A DNA stretch of 64,000 nt from CAYFYS01 sp965202905 (lineage in GTDB: Bacteria > Pseudomonadota > Alphaproteobacteria > MPNO01): assembly GCA_965202905.1 (NCBI GenBank), contig OZ241868.1, positions 2,046,001-2,110,000 on the forward strand. The letters run 5' to 3'. A program made the translations under genes and the position numbers. The notes below the pieces were generated by a model, which saw only the letters and a program-made list of their open reading frames with translations, was not told the DNA's origin and searched no databases. Of this stretch, positions 38,458 through 46,497 are shown piece after piece (the stretch's first letter is position 1; every line of letters starts with the position of its first letter).

Positions 38458-39621
38458 GTGGATTGATTTTATCTGATGGGTCCTCCATTGGGTCCTCTAT
38501 GGGGTTTGGAGATAGTTCCTTTCCAGCGACGATGTGATGGATATGCGGGAAGGCGTTTCGTTCACAGTGTCGCTTGGCGACCGTCAGCGTTTACGGGAGA
38601 TCGCGGTGGACGGGAACCGGCCGCAGAAGCATGTGTGGCGGGCGCGGATCGTGCTGCTCAGCGATCCGGGGTTGGGTGCAATGGCGATCGTGGCCCGGAC
38701 GGGCAAGTCGAAGAACTGCGTGCGGCGCTGGCAGGAGCGTTTCATGCGGGAAGGCGTGGACGGCCTTCCCGGGACCGGACGCGCCCATCCGGCAAGACGC
38801 CGCTGGCGCCGGAACAGGGGGCCGGGATTGTGCGGCTGCCCCATACCCCACCACCCCGTGGAGCGACCCGCTGGACGCTGCGCGCGATGGCGAAGGCCGC
38901 AGGCGTTGCCGCATCGACCGTGTGGACGATCCGGCAAGCGCACGGGCTGGCGCCGCATCGCTGGCGGCAGTTCGAGCTCTCGAACGATCCCGCTTTCGTC
39001 GAGACGCTCACCGGCATTGTCGGCCTCCACGTCGCGCCGCCGACCCACGCGGCAGTGCTGTCGATCGACGGGAAGCCGCAGATCCAGGCGCTCGACCGCA
39101 CTCGGCCCAGCTTGCCGTTGAAGACGGGACGCGGCGCCGCCATGACGCACGATTACAAGCGTCACGGCGACACGACGCCGTTCGCCGCCCTGAACGTGCT
39201 CGACGGTGCGGTATCGGCCAGCATGACGCCCGCCATCGCCGCCAGGAGTTTCTCAAGCGCCTCGACCGGATCGAGCGCGCGATCCCCGCCGGCGCGCCGA
39301 TCCATGCCATCCTCGACAACCACGCCACCCACAAACACAGCAAGGTCCGCGCCTGGCTCGCGAAGCCTCCGCGCTGGACTTTTCACTTCACCCCGACCTC
39401 GTGTTCGTGGCTGAATGCCGTGGAAGGTTTCTTCGTAAAGCTGACCCGGCGGCGGCTCGAGCATGGGGTCTTCCGCTCCGTCGGCGAACTCCAGGACGCC
39501 ATCCACCGCTTCATCGACGAGCACAACACCGCCGAAGCCAAGCCATTCATCCGGATCGCCCAACCCGGGGAAATCGTCGCTGCAAGAAAAAGGAGGGGGC
39601 CAAACGTTGGACTCAATCCGC
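38458..39621. mobile_element. IS630-family insertion sequence, inactive
   Basis: The ends begin GTGGATTGA (38458) and, on the other strand, GCGGATTGAG (39621), each bordered by TA (38456-38457 and 39622-39623), the hallmark IS630/Tc1 target duplication. Length is 1164 bp. The left end abuts the IS5 element and the right end cuts into a TauE/SafE gene. Confidence 0.8.
38537..39600 (+). pseudogene. IS630-family transposase with two frameshifts
   Basis: The N-terminal HTH part (VSLGDRQRLREIAVDG to GKSKNCVRRWQERF) lies in one frame. From about 38795 the protein continues in a second frame (ATRWTLRAMAKAAGVAASTV, HAAVLSIDGKPQIQALDR with the first catalytic Asp). From about 39235 it is in a third (HAILDNHATHKHSKV with the second Asp, and SCSWLNAVEGFFVKLTRRRL with the Glu). 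All catalytic residues survive, but not on one chain. Confidence 0.85.
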
Positions 39622-39623
39622 TA

Positions 39624-39974
39624 GGGCTGTCGGTGGCAACCGGATCGGCTGCCGGCCTCCTGGTCGGCGCGTTGTCGATGGGCGGGCCGCCGATTTTCCT
39701 CTATCTGATGGCCGGGCCGGGCGATGCGGTGGTCAACCGGGCCCAGTTCGTCACGTTCAGCAATTTCGCCGGGGTGATGGCGCTGGCGGGCTTCTCGGTG
39801 ACCGGCGCGTTCGCCGCCGTTCAGGCGCCGGCGCTGGTCGCGCTGCTTCTGGCGCCGGTGAGCGCGGGCATCTGGCTCGGCGACCGCATGTTTCGCCGCA
39901 CCGGCGAGGACCTGTTCAGGCGCCTGACGCTGTGGGGCATGGTTGCGGTCTCGCTCTGCGTGCTGGTGATTTAG
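39624..39974 (+). pseudogene. C-terminal fragment of a TauE/SafE-family sulfite/organosulfonate exporter
   Basis: Directly after the IS630 right end the frame reads LSVATGSAAGLLVGALSMGG and PPIFLYLMAGPGDAVVNRAQ, then three hydrophobic helices ending MVAVSLCVLVI. This is the second half of a TauE/SafE membrane protein. The N-terminal half is not found on the other side of the IS630/IS5 pair, so it was lost. No start or promoter remains. Confidence 0.75.
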
Positions 39975-40029
39975 GCGCACCCACCCGCCTGCCCTGCGCG
40001 CAGCCGCGCTGCCACCCCGCGCCAGTGCG

Positions 40030-40797
40030 TCAAGCCTCTCCGCGCTCGGACATGGGCACGCCCGGCGGCAGGTCGAACAGGCCGTCGGACAGGCTCTCAA
40101 TGTACTCGATCACCTCGTCGGCGCCGACCACGTCGGCGTATTTGGCGTGCATGTCGCACAGGTTGATCGCGTGGCTCGCCTCGGAGCGGTCGAAGCAGCC
40201 CTCCTCGACCAGCGTCGTGCGGAAGTTCTCGCTGAAGGCGTCGATGACCGAGGCGCGCACGCAGCCGCTGGTGGTGGTGCCGACCATCAGGATCGAATCG
40301 GCCTTGAGGTTGGTCAGGAACGACGACATCGGCGTGCCGTGGAACGCGCTCGGCTTGAGCTTCTCGATCACGATGTCCTGCGGGGCTGGCGCGATGACGT
40401 GGTTGATGGCGTTGCCGTCGAGGTTGGTCCGGCGCCGGTCGTCGTGCGCGCGCCATTCGCCGGTGCGCTTGTTCTTCCACGCCCAGGAGCCGCGGTCCCA
40501 GCCGTCGCTCCGCATCGAGGCGGTGGTGTAGATGATGGGCACGCCCTTGGCGCGGCCCGCATCGAGCAGCCGCTTGATGTAGCGCATCGACTTCCAGGCT
40601 TCCTCGCCGCAGGAGTTCGGCCAAGTCTTGACCGAGTCCAGGATCGGCTCGGGCTTGTCGCCGGTGAAGTTGTAGTTGACGTCGATGACCACGATCACCG
40701 GCCGGTCGCCGAAGCCGGCGCGCTCGCCGTAGCCCGCGGCGTCGAAGACCGCCTTGTCACGCTCGGTGAGAAACTTGTTCCAGACCGGTTCCGTCAT
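40030..40797 (-). CDS. Isochorismatase-family cysteine hydrolase (N-carbamoylsarcosine amidase-like)
   Basis: The 255-residue protein has the Asp-Lys-Cys triad of the family: Asp in VIVVIDVNYNF, Lys in IVIEKLKPSAFHGT and Cys in VGTTTSGCVRASVIDAFS. The N-terminal extension of ~30 residues (FLTERDKAVFDAAGYGERAG) is typical of N-carbamoylsarcosine amidase and maleamate amidase relatives. It should hydrolyse a small amide to acid and ammonia. Position close to the enamidase suggests one N-compound pathway, now interrupted by IS elements. ATG 40797; full length. Confidence 0.88.
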   Translation of the reverse strand: MTEPVWNKFLTERDKAVFDAAGYGERAGFGDRPVIVVIDVNYNFTGDKPEPILDSVKTWPNSCGEEAWKSMRYIKRLLDAGRAKGVPIIYTTASMRSDGWDRGSWAWKNKRTGEWRAHDDRRRTNLDGNAINHVIAPAPQDIVIEKLKPSAFHGTPMSSFLTNLKADSILMVGTTTSGCVRASVIDAFSENFRTTLVEEGCFDRSEASHAINLCDMHAKYADVVGADEVIEYIESLSDGLFDLPPGVPMSERGEA

Positions 40798-40912
40798 TGT
40801 CTTGCCTCCGGCGGCGGGGTTGCGTCATCATGGATCGCGAAGATCCTAAGTCCCCGGGCGGCCGGGCGCAACCGCGCCGCGCGCGGCGGGACTCCGGCGG
40901 AGGAGCCGCTAC

Positions 40913-41359
40913 ATGAAGATCGACAGCCTCAATCATATCAACATCCGCACGATGAAGATGGAGGAGACCAAGGACTGGTACTGCGACGTGCTGGGCCTCG
41001 AGACCGGCTTCCGGCCGCCGTTCGACGAGCACGGCTACTGGCTCTATGCCGGCGACATCGCGATCGTCCATTTGTCCTACAGCGAAGACGGTAAGCCGCG
41101 GCGCACGGCGCCGGAGGCGATGGGCGACGGGCTCGACCACATCGGGCTGTTCGGCACCGGCTATCACGACATGCTGGCCGCGCTCGACCGCCGCGGGATC
41201 GCGTACGACAAGCGGCTGGTCGGCGGCGGCAAGATCGCCCAGGTCTTCCTCTACGATCCCAACGGCGTCCTGGTCGAACTCGGCTACGATGTCGAGTCCG
41301 AGGGCATCGACGCCAGCACGTTCGAGGTCACCAGGACGTTCGAAACCGTGCCGGCGTAG
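40913..41359 (+). CDS. VOC-family (glyoxalase/dioxygenase superfamily) protein
   Basis: The 148-residue protein begins MKIDSLNHINIRTMKMEETK, with a metal-ligand His, and repeats the beta-alpha-beta-beta-beta module with DHIGLFGTG and VFLYDPNGVLVELGYD (metal Glu). The family covers glyoxalase I, extradiol dioxygenases and epimerases. Nothing fixes the reaction here. It is divergent from the cysteine hydrolase gene with a 115-base gap, so the two may share control. Confidence 0.85.
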   Translation: MKIDSLNHINIRTMKMEETKDWYCDVLGLETGFRPPFDEHGYWLYAGDIAIVHLSYSEDGKPRRTAPEAMGDGLDHIGLFGTGYHDMLAALDRRGIAYDKRLVGGGKIAQVFLYDPNGVLVELGYDVESEGIDASTFEVTRTFETVPA

Positions 41360-41368
41360 TCGCAAGGA

Positions 41369-41575
41369 CTATTTCGCCACCGTCGTCAGCGTGACCGCGA
41401 TCTGGTCCGGATAGATGTTGTTGGCGCCCGATGCAGCATCGACCGCCACGCCGGTGACGCCACCGAGCAGGATGTTTCCGAAGGTGGTCCCGACGAATCT
41501 CGACTCCACGACTTCGATCGTGTCGATATAGCCCGGTTTCCGGCATCGGACGGTCAGGGCTGCCGAAGCAGACGG
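41369..41575 (-). pseudogene. C-terminal fragment of a small lipoprotein-like gene at the island edge
   Basis: The minus-strand frame reads SAALTVRCRKPGYIDTIEVV, then FGNILLGGVTGVAVDAASGA and NNIYPDQIAVTLTTVAK before TAG 41371-41369. The motif GNILxGGxxGxxVDxxSGAxxxYPD is familiar from small conserved envelope proteins. The N-terminal part and lipobox are missing because the restriction island starts about 41590. Confidence 0.55.
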
Positions 41576-41589
41576 CGGTCGCTTTCAAG

Positions 41590-41694
41590 AAGGAAACGGC
41601 AGGCCGGAATGTACGCCTGAACGAGCTCTTTGAAGAGATGTGGAAGCTGTACGGGAAGGCAAAGCGGGCAGATCAAACAAAGAACGACAAGTGA
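41590..41694 (+). pseudogene. Truncated C-terminal remnant upstream of the XamI gene
   Basis: The frame ending at TGA 41692-41694 reads KETAGRNVRLNELFEEMWKL then YGKAKRADQTKNDK. It overlaps the ATG of the restriction gene (TGATG), so it looks like the end of an upstream partner gene of the same operon. Its 5' part is cut off at the island border. It could have been a control protein; no family is recognised. Confidence 0.4.
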
Positions 41695-42614
41695 TGGCAG
41701 TCAACAGGGACAAACCGGACCGCTGGAAGCACGACATTGCTCAATCTGTGGACATGTACAACGACTGGTTCTTGCGCTTTGCGCCGGAGGCCTACCGGAC
41801 GACACGAGTGCAGACCACAAAGGACGTCGAGGCGACGCTCAAAGCGACGAAGAACCTGACAGATGTGAGGGTGGAACTGCTAAAGGTGAAGCCCTCGGTG
41901 TTGCCGTCACTGCGGATGTCCACTTGTCCGCCCCTGGCCGTGGACCGGCTGATCGGCCTTGCCGGCGTCTCTGGGAACTTGGTCAAGGTGATGGAGAGGG
42001 ACAACAGGCTGCCGCCACGAATGCCGCGGCGGAAGTTGGACAGCGACCTCGATAAGATCGGGAACATCATCGAGAAAATGGCCGACCCGGATGTCTTCGT
42101 TTGGTTGAAGCGCAGGAACGATCCGTCCGAGCAGGAGCTGTACCGGGCCGCGACGATTGTGGCGGATCGCCTTTGTGGGGCCGTCGCCAATCCGATCATC
42201 CGTAACGCACAGGAAAAGCGCCAGCTTTCCGCGATCGGCGAATGGTTGACATCTCTGGGGTATGAAAATTTACCAACAGGCGAGGGCACGAAATACGACG
42301 AGTTGCGGCCAGGGACGTACTCATTCCGTCTCAACGTGCCGGTCGAGCAGGAAGGGACCGCCAAGACGATCAATATCCCTGTGGATGCGGTGGTGATCCC
42401 CAAGGCGGCGAAGGCGGACGAGCTGCCGTTGCTGATCGAAGCAAAGGAAGCCACGAAGATGAACCAGTTGCGCCGGACCTACGGTCACAACGTGCGCTTC
42501 ATCCTGTTTCTGTGCGGATATTTCGACAGCGGCTATCTCGGTTACGAGGCGGCGGAGGGGATCGATTGGGTCTGGGAGCACCGTATCGACGATCTCGGGG
42601 AGTTTGGGTTGTAG
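41694..42614 (+). CDS. XamI-family type II restriction endonuclease
   Basis: The 306-residue protein starts at ATG 41694 (MAVNRDKPDRWKHDIAQSVD) and has MYNDWFLRFAPEAYRTTRVQ, a hallmark of the XamI family (recognition GTCGAC in the type enzyme). A PD-(D/E)XK-like site is suggested by IPVDAVVIPK and LLIEAKEATKMNQLRR. It would cut unmethylated invading DNA. The methyltransferase gene follows with no gap. Codon use and GC are lower than in the surrounding genes, consistent with transfer. Confidence 0.82.
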   Translation: MAVNRDKPDRWKHDIAQSVDMYNDWFLRFAPEAYRTTRVQTTKDVEATLKATKNLTDVRVELLKVKPSVLPSLRMSTCPPLAVDRLIGLAGVSGNLVKVMERDNRLPPRMPRRKLDSDLDKIGNIIEKMADPDVFVWLKRRNDPSEQELYRAATIVADRLCGAVANPIIRNAQEKRQLSAIGEWLTSLGYENLPTGEGTKYDELRPGTYSFRLNVPVEQEGTAKTINIPVDAVVIPKAAKADELPLLIEAKEATKMNQLRRTYGHNVRFILFLCGYFDSGYLGYEAAEGIDWVWEHRIDDLGEFGL

Positions 42615-44234
42615 ATGACGAAGAAATCGGTTGAAGAATTGGAGGCGCGGCGGCTGGCTCTACAAGAAGAGCTGGACGCGAAGAGGGGCGCGGTCGTGCG
42701 GAACCGGATGGGGCAGTTCGCGACGCCGGCCGGCTTGGCTGTCGACATACAGCGCTATGCGAAGGCGCATCTCGGTAAGAACGAGAGAGTGCGATTCATC
42801 GACCCGGCGGTCGGGACGGGCTCGTTCTATTCAGCGCTGCTGGACGTGTTCCCGCAAACCCGTATCGGTGCTGTTGTGGGGTATGAGATCGATCCGCATT
42901 ACGGTGGACCGGCGGCGAAACTGTGGGACAAGACGGGGCTGGATATCCGCCTGGAGGACTTCACACAGGCCGAAACGCCGGAGGCTGCCGAAAAGTTCAA
43001 CCTGCTGATCTGTAATCCGCCCTATGTGCGGCATCACCATATTGTCAACGGCGAGAAACAGCGGTTGAAGATGCGTACGCGGGACGCTTGCGGGGTGGAG
43101 ATCAACGGACTGGCCGGGCTGTATTGCTATTTCCTGGGCTTAAGCCATGCGTGGATAGCGGATGGCGGCTTGGCGGGATGGTTGATCCCGAGCGAGTTCA
43201 TGGACGTGAATTACGGCGTCTCGGTAAAGCGCTACCTGCTCGACAAGGTGACGCTTCTGCACATTCATCGCTTCGATCCGAACGACGTGCAGTTCAGTGA
43301 CGCTCTCGTATCGTCGGCCGTGGCATGGTTCCGTAACGAAGCGACTCGAACAGGTTTTGAAGCGCGATTCACCTATGGCGGAACGCTGGAACGACCGAAG
43401 CTGGAACGGTTGGTGCCGGTCGAAACGTTGCGCCGCGATCCAAAATGGACGCGCTACCCGATAAAGGAAAGCTATGAAGCGGCTGAAGGGCCGGTGCTGG
43501 GCGACTTCTTCAAGATCAAACGGGGCTTGGCTACGGGCAACAACAACTATTTCATCTTGTCGGCGCAGGAGATCGAACGGCGCGGGCTGCCGATGGAAAC
43601 ATTCAAGCCGATCCTGCCGAGCCCGCGCTATGTGCCCGAGGATGAGATCAAGGGCGATTGGAAGGGCAACCCCGTGCTGGAGCGGCGTTTGTTCCTGCTC
43701 GATCCTCCGTGGACCGAAGACGAGATCAGGGAACGCTATCCAAGGCTGTGGACCTATCTGGAAGAAGGTAAGGCGGAAGGCATCGCTGATCGCTATCTCT
43801 GCCGGCATCGGACGCTGTGGTACACGCAGGAATACCGGCCCCCGGCGCCGTTCGTCTGCACCTATCTCGGCCGTAGAAACAAAAAGAGCGTCAGGCCGTT
43901 TCGCTTCATACTGAACAATTCAAAGGCGACGGCTGCAAATGTGTATCTGATGTTGTACCCGAAGGAACTTATCAAGCGCGCCCTGCAGGATAGGCCGAAG
44001 CTGAAACGGCAGGTCTGGGAGTTCCTGAACGAAATTTGTCCTCAGGCGATGCTCGGGGAAGGTCGCGTCTACGGTGGCGGGTTGCACAAGCTGGAGCCGA
44101 AGGAACTCGCGAACGTTCCGGCGGAGGCGATCGCCGAGCTGTTACCCGAGTCGGCGCGGCCGCGACAGGAGAAGCAAGTCGATCTGTTCGAAGAAATGGT
44201 CGTGCAGGCAGTGATGGGAGACAGAAACAGGTGA
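42615..44234 (+). CDS. Type II DNA N6-adenine methyltransferase (XamI partner)
   Basis: The 539-residue protein has the AdoMet motif FIDPAVGTGSFYSALLD and the catalytic NPPY motif in LLICNPPYVRHHHIVNGEK, with a long C-terminal target-recognition region. MGQFATPAGLAVDI near the start is typical of Eco57I/TaqI-type gamma methyltransferases. It should methylate adenine in the site cut by the adjacent restriction enzyme, protecting the host. ATG 42615 follows the restriction gene stop directly, so the two are co-transcribed. Confidence 0.88.
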   Translation: MTKKSVEELEARRLALQEELDAKRGAVVRNRMGQFATPAGLAVDIQRYAKAHLGKNERVRFIDPAVGTGSFYSALLDVFPQTRIGAVVGYEIDPHYGGPAAKLWDKTGLDIRLEDFTQAETPEAAEKFNLLICNPPYVRHHHIVNGEKQRLKMRTRDACGVEINGLAGLYCYFLGLSHAWIADGGLAGWLIPSEFMDVNYGVSVKRYLLDKVTLLHIHRFDPNDVQFSDALVSSAVAWFRNEATRTGFEARFTYGGTLERPKLERLVPVETLRRDPKWTRYPIKESYEAAEGPVLGDFFKIKRGLATGNNNYFILSAQEIERRGLPMETFKPILPSPRYVPEDEIKGDWKGNPVLERRLFLLDPPWTEDEIRERYPRLWTYLEEGKAEGIADRYLCRHRTLWYTQEYRPPAPFVCTYLGRRNKKSVRPFRFILNNSKATAANVYLMLYPKELIKRALQDRPKLKRQVWEFLNEICPQAMLGEGRVYGGGLHKLEPKELANVPAEAIAELLPESARPRQEKQVDLFEEMVVQAVMGDRNR

Positions 44235-44244
44235 CAGGTGCTGC

Positions 44245-46338
44245 ATGAAGCTGACAGCAACGCAATTTCAAGTTCTGAACTACCGGAACATTGACGATAG
44301 CGGCTGGATTCCGCTTGAGCGGGTAACGGCATTCGTCGGTCGTAACGAGGCCGGGAAAACCGCCTTGCTGAAGGCGCTGCATAAATTTAATTCGGCGATC
44401 GAGGAATCCTACGACGCGCAGCGAGAGTTCCCGCGAGATCGCTTCACGGCTGAGTACCGTGATGGAAAGGATTGGCCCGTGTGCAGGGTCGAATTTGAGC
44501 TTTCGGTTGAGTTTAGAAAGGAACTCGAAGAGCGGCTGAACGGCGCGGGGATACCGCGGAAGGCGATATTGACGCGCTACTATGACGGCAACCTGGAATA
44601 CGAATACGACACGGAGGTACCCGACGATCCAGTAGAGCCGGGTGAGCTGGTAAACGCGCTTGATGTGTTCGCGCAAGGTGCGCGCCGGCTCCCTGCGCCG
44701 GCGCAAGACCAGGAACAAGCGACACAGGAAATGAGAACACAACTGGCTGACTGGGCTGACGGCAAGAAAGAAGTCGCCAGCAAGCTGCAGGATCTACGGA
44801 CGGAGAAGGGCGTCGAGATGTTGAGACAGGTGCGGCAGGAATTGAACGCCCATGCGCAGCCGGCGTCGGCCGACTTGGTCGAGGCCCTGCAAGGTGCAGT
44901 TGACGAGCTGCGGGGCAGGGCGGAAACCGCGCCGATACCGCAGCAACTGAAGGAGGCTATCGAGGGCGAGCTGCCGGTGTTTATCTATTTCGAGAATTAC
45001 GGAATCCTCGATAGCGCCGTCTATTTGTCGCGGTTCCTCGAAGATCTTGCGGCAGGGCCGGAAGAACCGCGGGTGCGGACGATTAACACAATGTTCAAAC
45101 ATGCGGAGCTCACGGCACAGGAAATCTCGGGTTTGGGCCGAGAGGAAGCTGAGGAAGCGAAGGCTGCGGGCCAGACTGTGACACCGGAATTAATCGCACG
45201 CGATCAAGAGCGCAAGGAACTGCGCAGCATGAAGCTGAACTCGGCGTCGCTCGATATCTCGAAGAAATTTAGCCAATGGTTCGGCCAGAGACGGCACAAA
45301 GTCAGGTATCAGGCCGACGGCCCGTATTTCAGAATCTGGGTGTCTGACGATCGGCGGCCGGATGTTGATATCGAGTTGGAAAGCCGTAGCAAGGGGTTCC
45401 AGTGGTTTTTCTCATTCTACTTGGTGTTCCTTGTGGAATCGGACGAGGGGCATAAGGACGCGATCCTATTGCTTGATGAACCGGGATTGCATTTGCACCC
45501 GACGGCGCAGCAGGAGCTTATGGCTTTCTTCGAGACGCTGGCGGAAAACAATCCGCTGATCTACACGACGCATTCGCCATTCCTGATCGACGGAGAACAC
45601 ATCCACCGCATCCGTCCGGTCACGGAAGACGAGACAGGGCATTCACGGATCAGTGCCGATAGCTGGCCGAAGGACCGGGAAACGATTTTCCCGCTGCAGG
45701 CGGCGGCAGGTTACGCGATGGTGCGGGGGCTCTTCCAACACAAGAAGAACGTGCTGGTGGAGGGTATGTCGGAGTACCTGTATTTACACGCGTTGAATCT
45801 GCATTGTCATGCGCTCGAACGACAGGGCTTGCCGGAAGATATCTACATAACGCCCTGTGGTGGCACCAAGCTGGTCGGGTACATTGCGTCGCTGTTCCTG
45901 GGTCAGGACGTGCGGCCAGTTGTTCTGCTGGACGGCGACGCCGCCGGGCGGGCACGACACGACGCGCTGATGAAGGAGCTGTATGCAGGCTACGAAAAGG
46001 CTGTTCTGATGCTGAGTTATGTCCTCGGGCAAGAGGAATGCGAAATCGAGGACATTATCGGTGAAGCGACAATTCTCCCTGTCTTGAAGGACGTGACCAA
46101 AAAGGAACTCACACTGAACCAAGATGACCGCGGCAAGAGCAGCTTGGTGGCGCAGATCAAGAGCGCCGCAGAGAGACACGGCGCCAAGCTACCGGACGGC
46201 TGGAAACCGGAGATCGCGCGCCGGATTGTCGTTGAGTGGTCGACGACGAACCCAATAAATATACCGACAGAGACACTGGACAGGGCCGAGGCACTGTTCA
46301 AAGAACTGACGAAGCGTTTCTCTGGTGTAGAGCCATAG
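44245..46338 (+). CDS. OLD-family ATP-dependent nuclease (AAA ATPase plus TOPRIM)
   Basis: The 697-residue protein has a split ABC-type ATPase: Walker A FVGRNEAGKTALLKAL near residues 31-46, a coiled middle region rich in Glu and Gln (about 150-330), a signature segment SRSKGFQWFFSFYLVF and Walker B ILLLDEPGLHLHP. A C-terminal TOPRIM nuclease domain follows (NVLVEGMSEYLYL, RPVVLLDGDAAGRARHD). OLD nucleases such as P2 Old and GajA act in phage defence. No helicase partner (GajB) follows, so this is a class 1 type. It is 10 bases after the methyltransferase gene. Confidence 0.88.
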   Translation: MKLTATQFQVLNYRNIDDSGWIPLERVTAFVGRNEAGKTALLKALHKFNSAIEESYDAQREFPRDRFTAEYRDGKDWPVCRVEFELSVEFRKELEERLNGAGIPRKAILTRYYDGNLEYEYDTEVPDDPVEPGELVNALDVFAQGARRLPAPAQDQEQATQEMRTQLADWADGKKEVASKLQDLRTEKGVEMLRQVRQELNAHAQPASADLVEALQGAVDELRGRAETAPIPQQLKEAIEGELPVFIYFENYGILDSAVYLSRFLEDLAAGPEEPRVRTINTMFKHAELTAQEISGLGREEAEEAKAAGQTVTPELIARDQERKELRSMKLNSASLDISKKFSQWFGQRRHKVRYQADGPYFRIWVSDDRRPDVDIELESRSKGFQWFFSFYLVFLVESDEGHKDAILLLDEPGLHLHPTAQQELMAFFETLAENNPLIYTTHSPFLIDGEHIHRIRPVTEDETGHSRISADSWPKDRETIFPLQAAAGYAMVRGLFQHKKNVLVEGMSEYLYLHALNLHCHALERQGLPEDIYITPCGGTKLVGYIASLFLGQDVRPVVLLDGDAAGRARHDALMKELYAGYEKAVLMLSYVLGQEECEIEDIIGEATILPVLKDVTKKELTLNQDDRGKSSLVAQIKSAAERHGAKLPDGWKPEIARRIVVEWSTTNPINIPTETLDRAEALFKELTKRFSGVEP

Positions 46339-46497
46339 CAGCATGCTCGGCGCCATTAACGGCGAGATCAGGACAGCGAAGCGGTCGAGGCGACGAATCA
46401 CCTTCAGCCGCAGCCCGCGCACGCGCCATGAGGCCGACGATGTCGAGGAACCGGCCAAGCGCCGCATCCACGGCTCGGCGAAGAACCGGGTGGCGGT

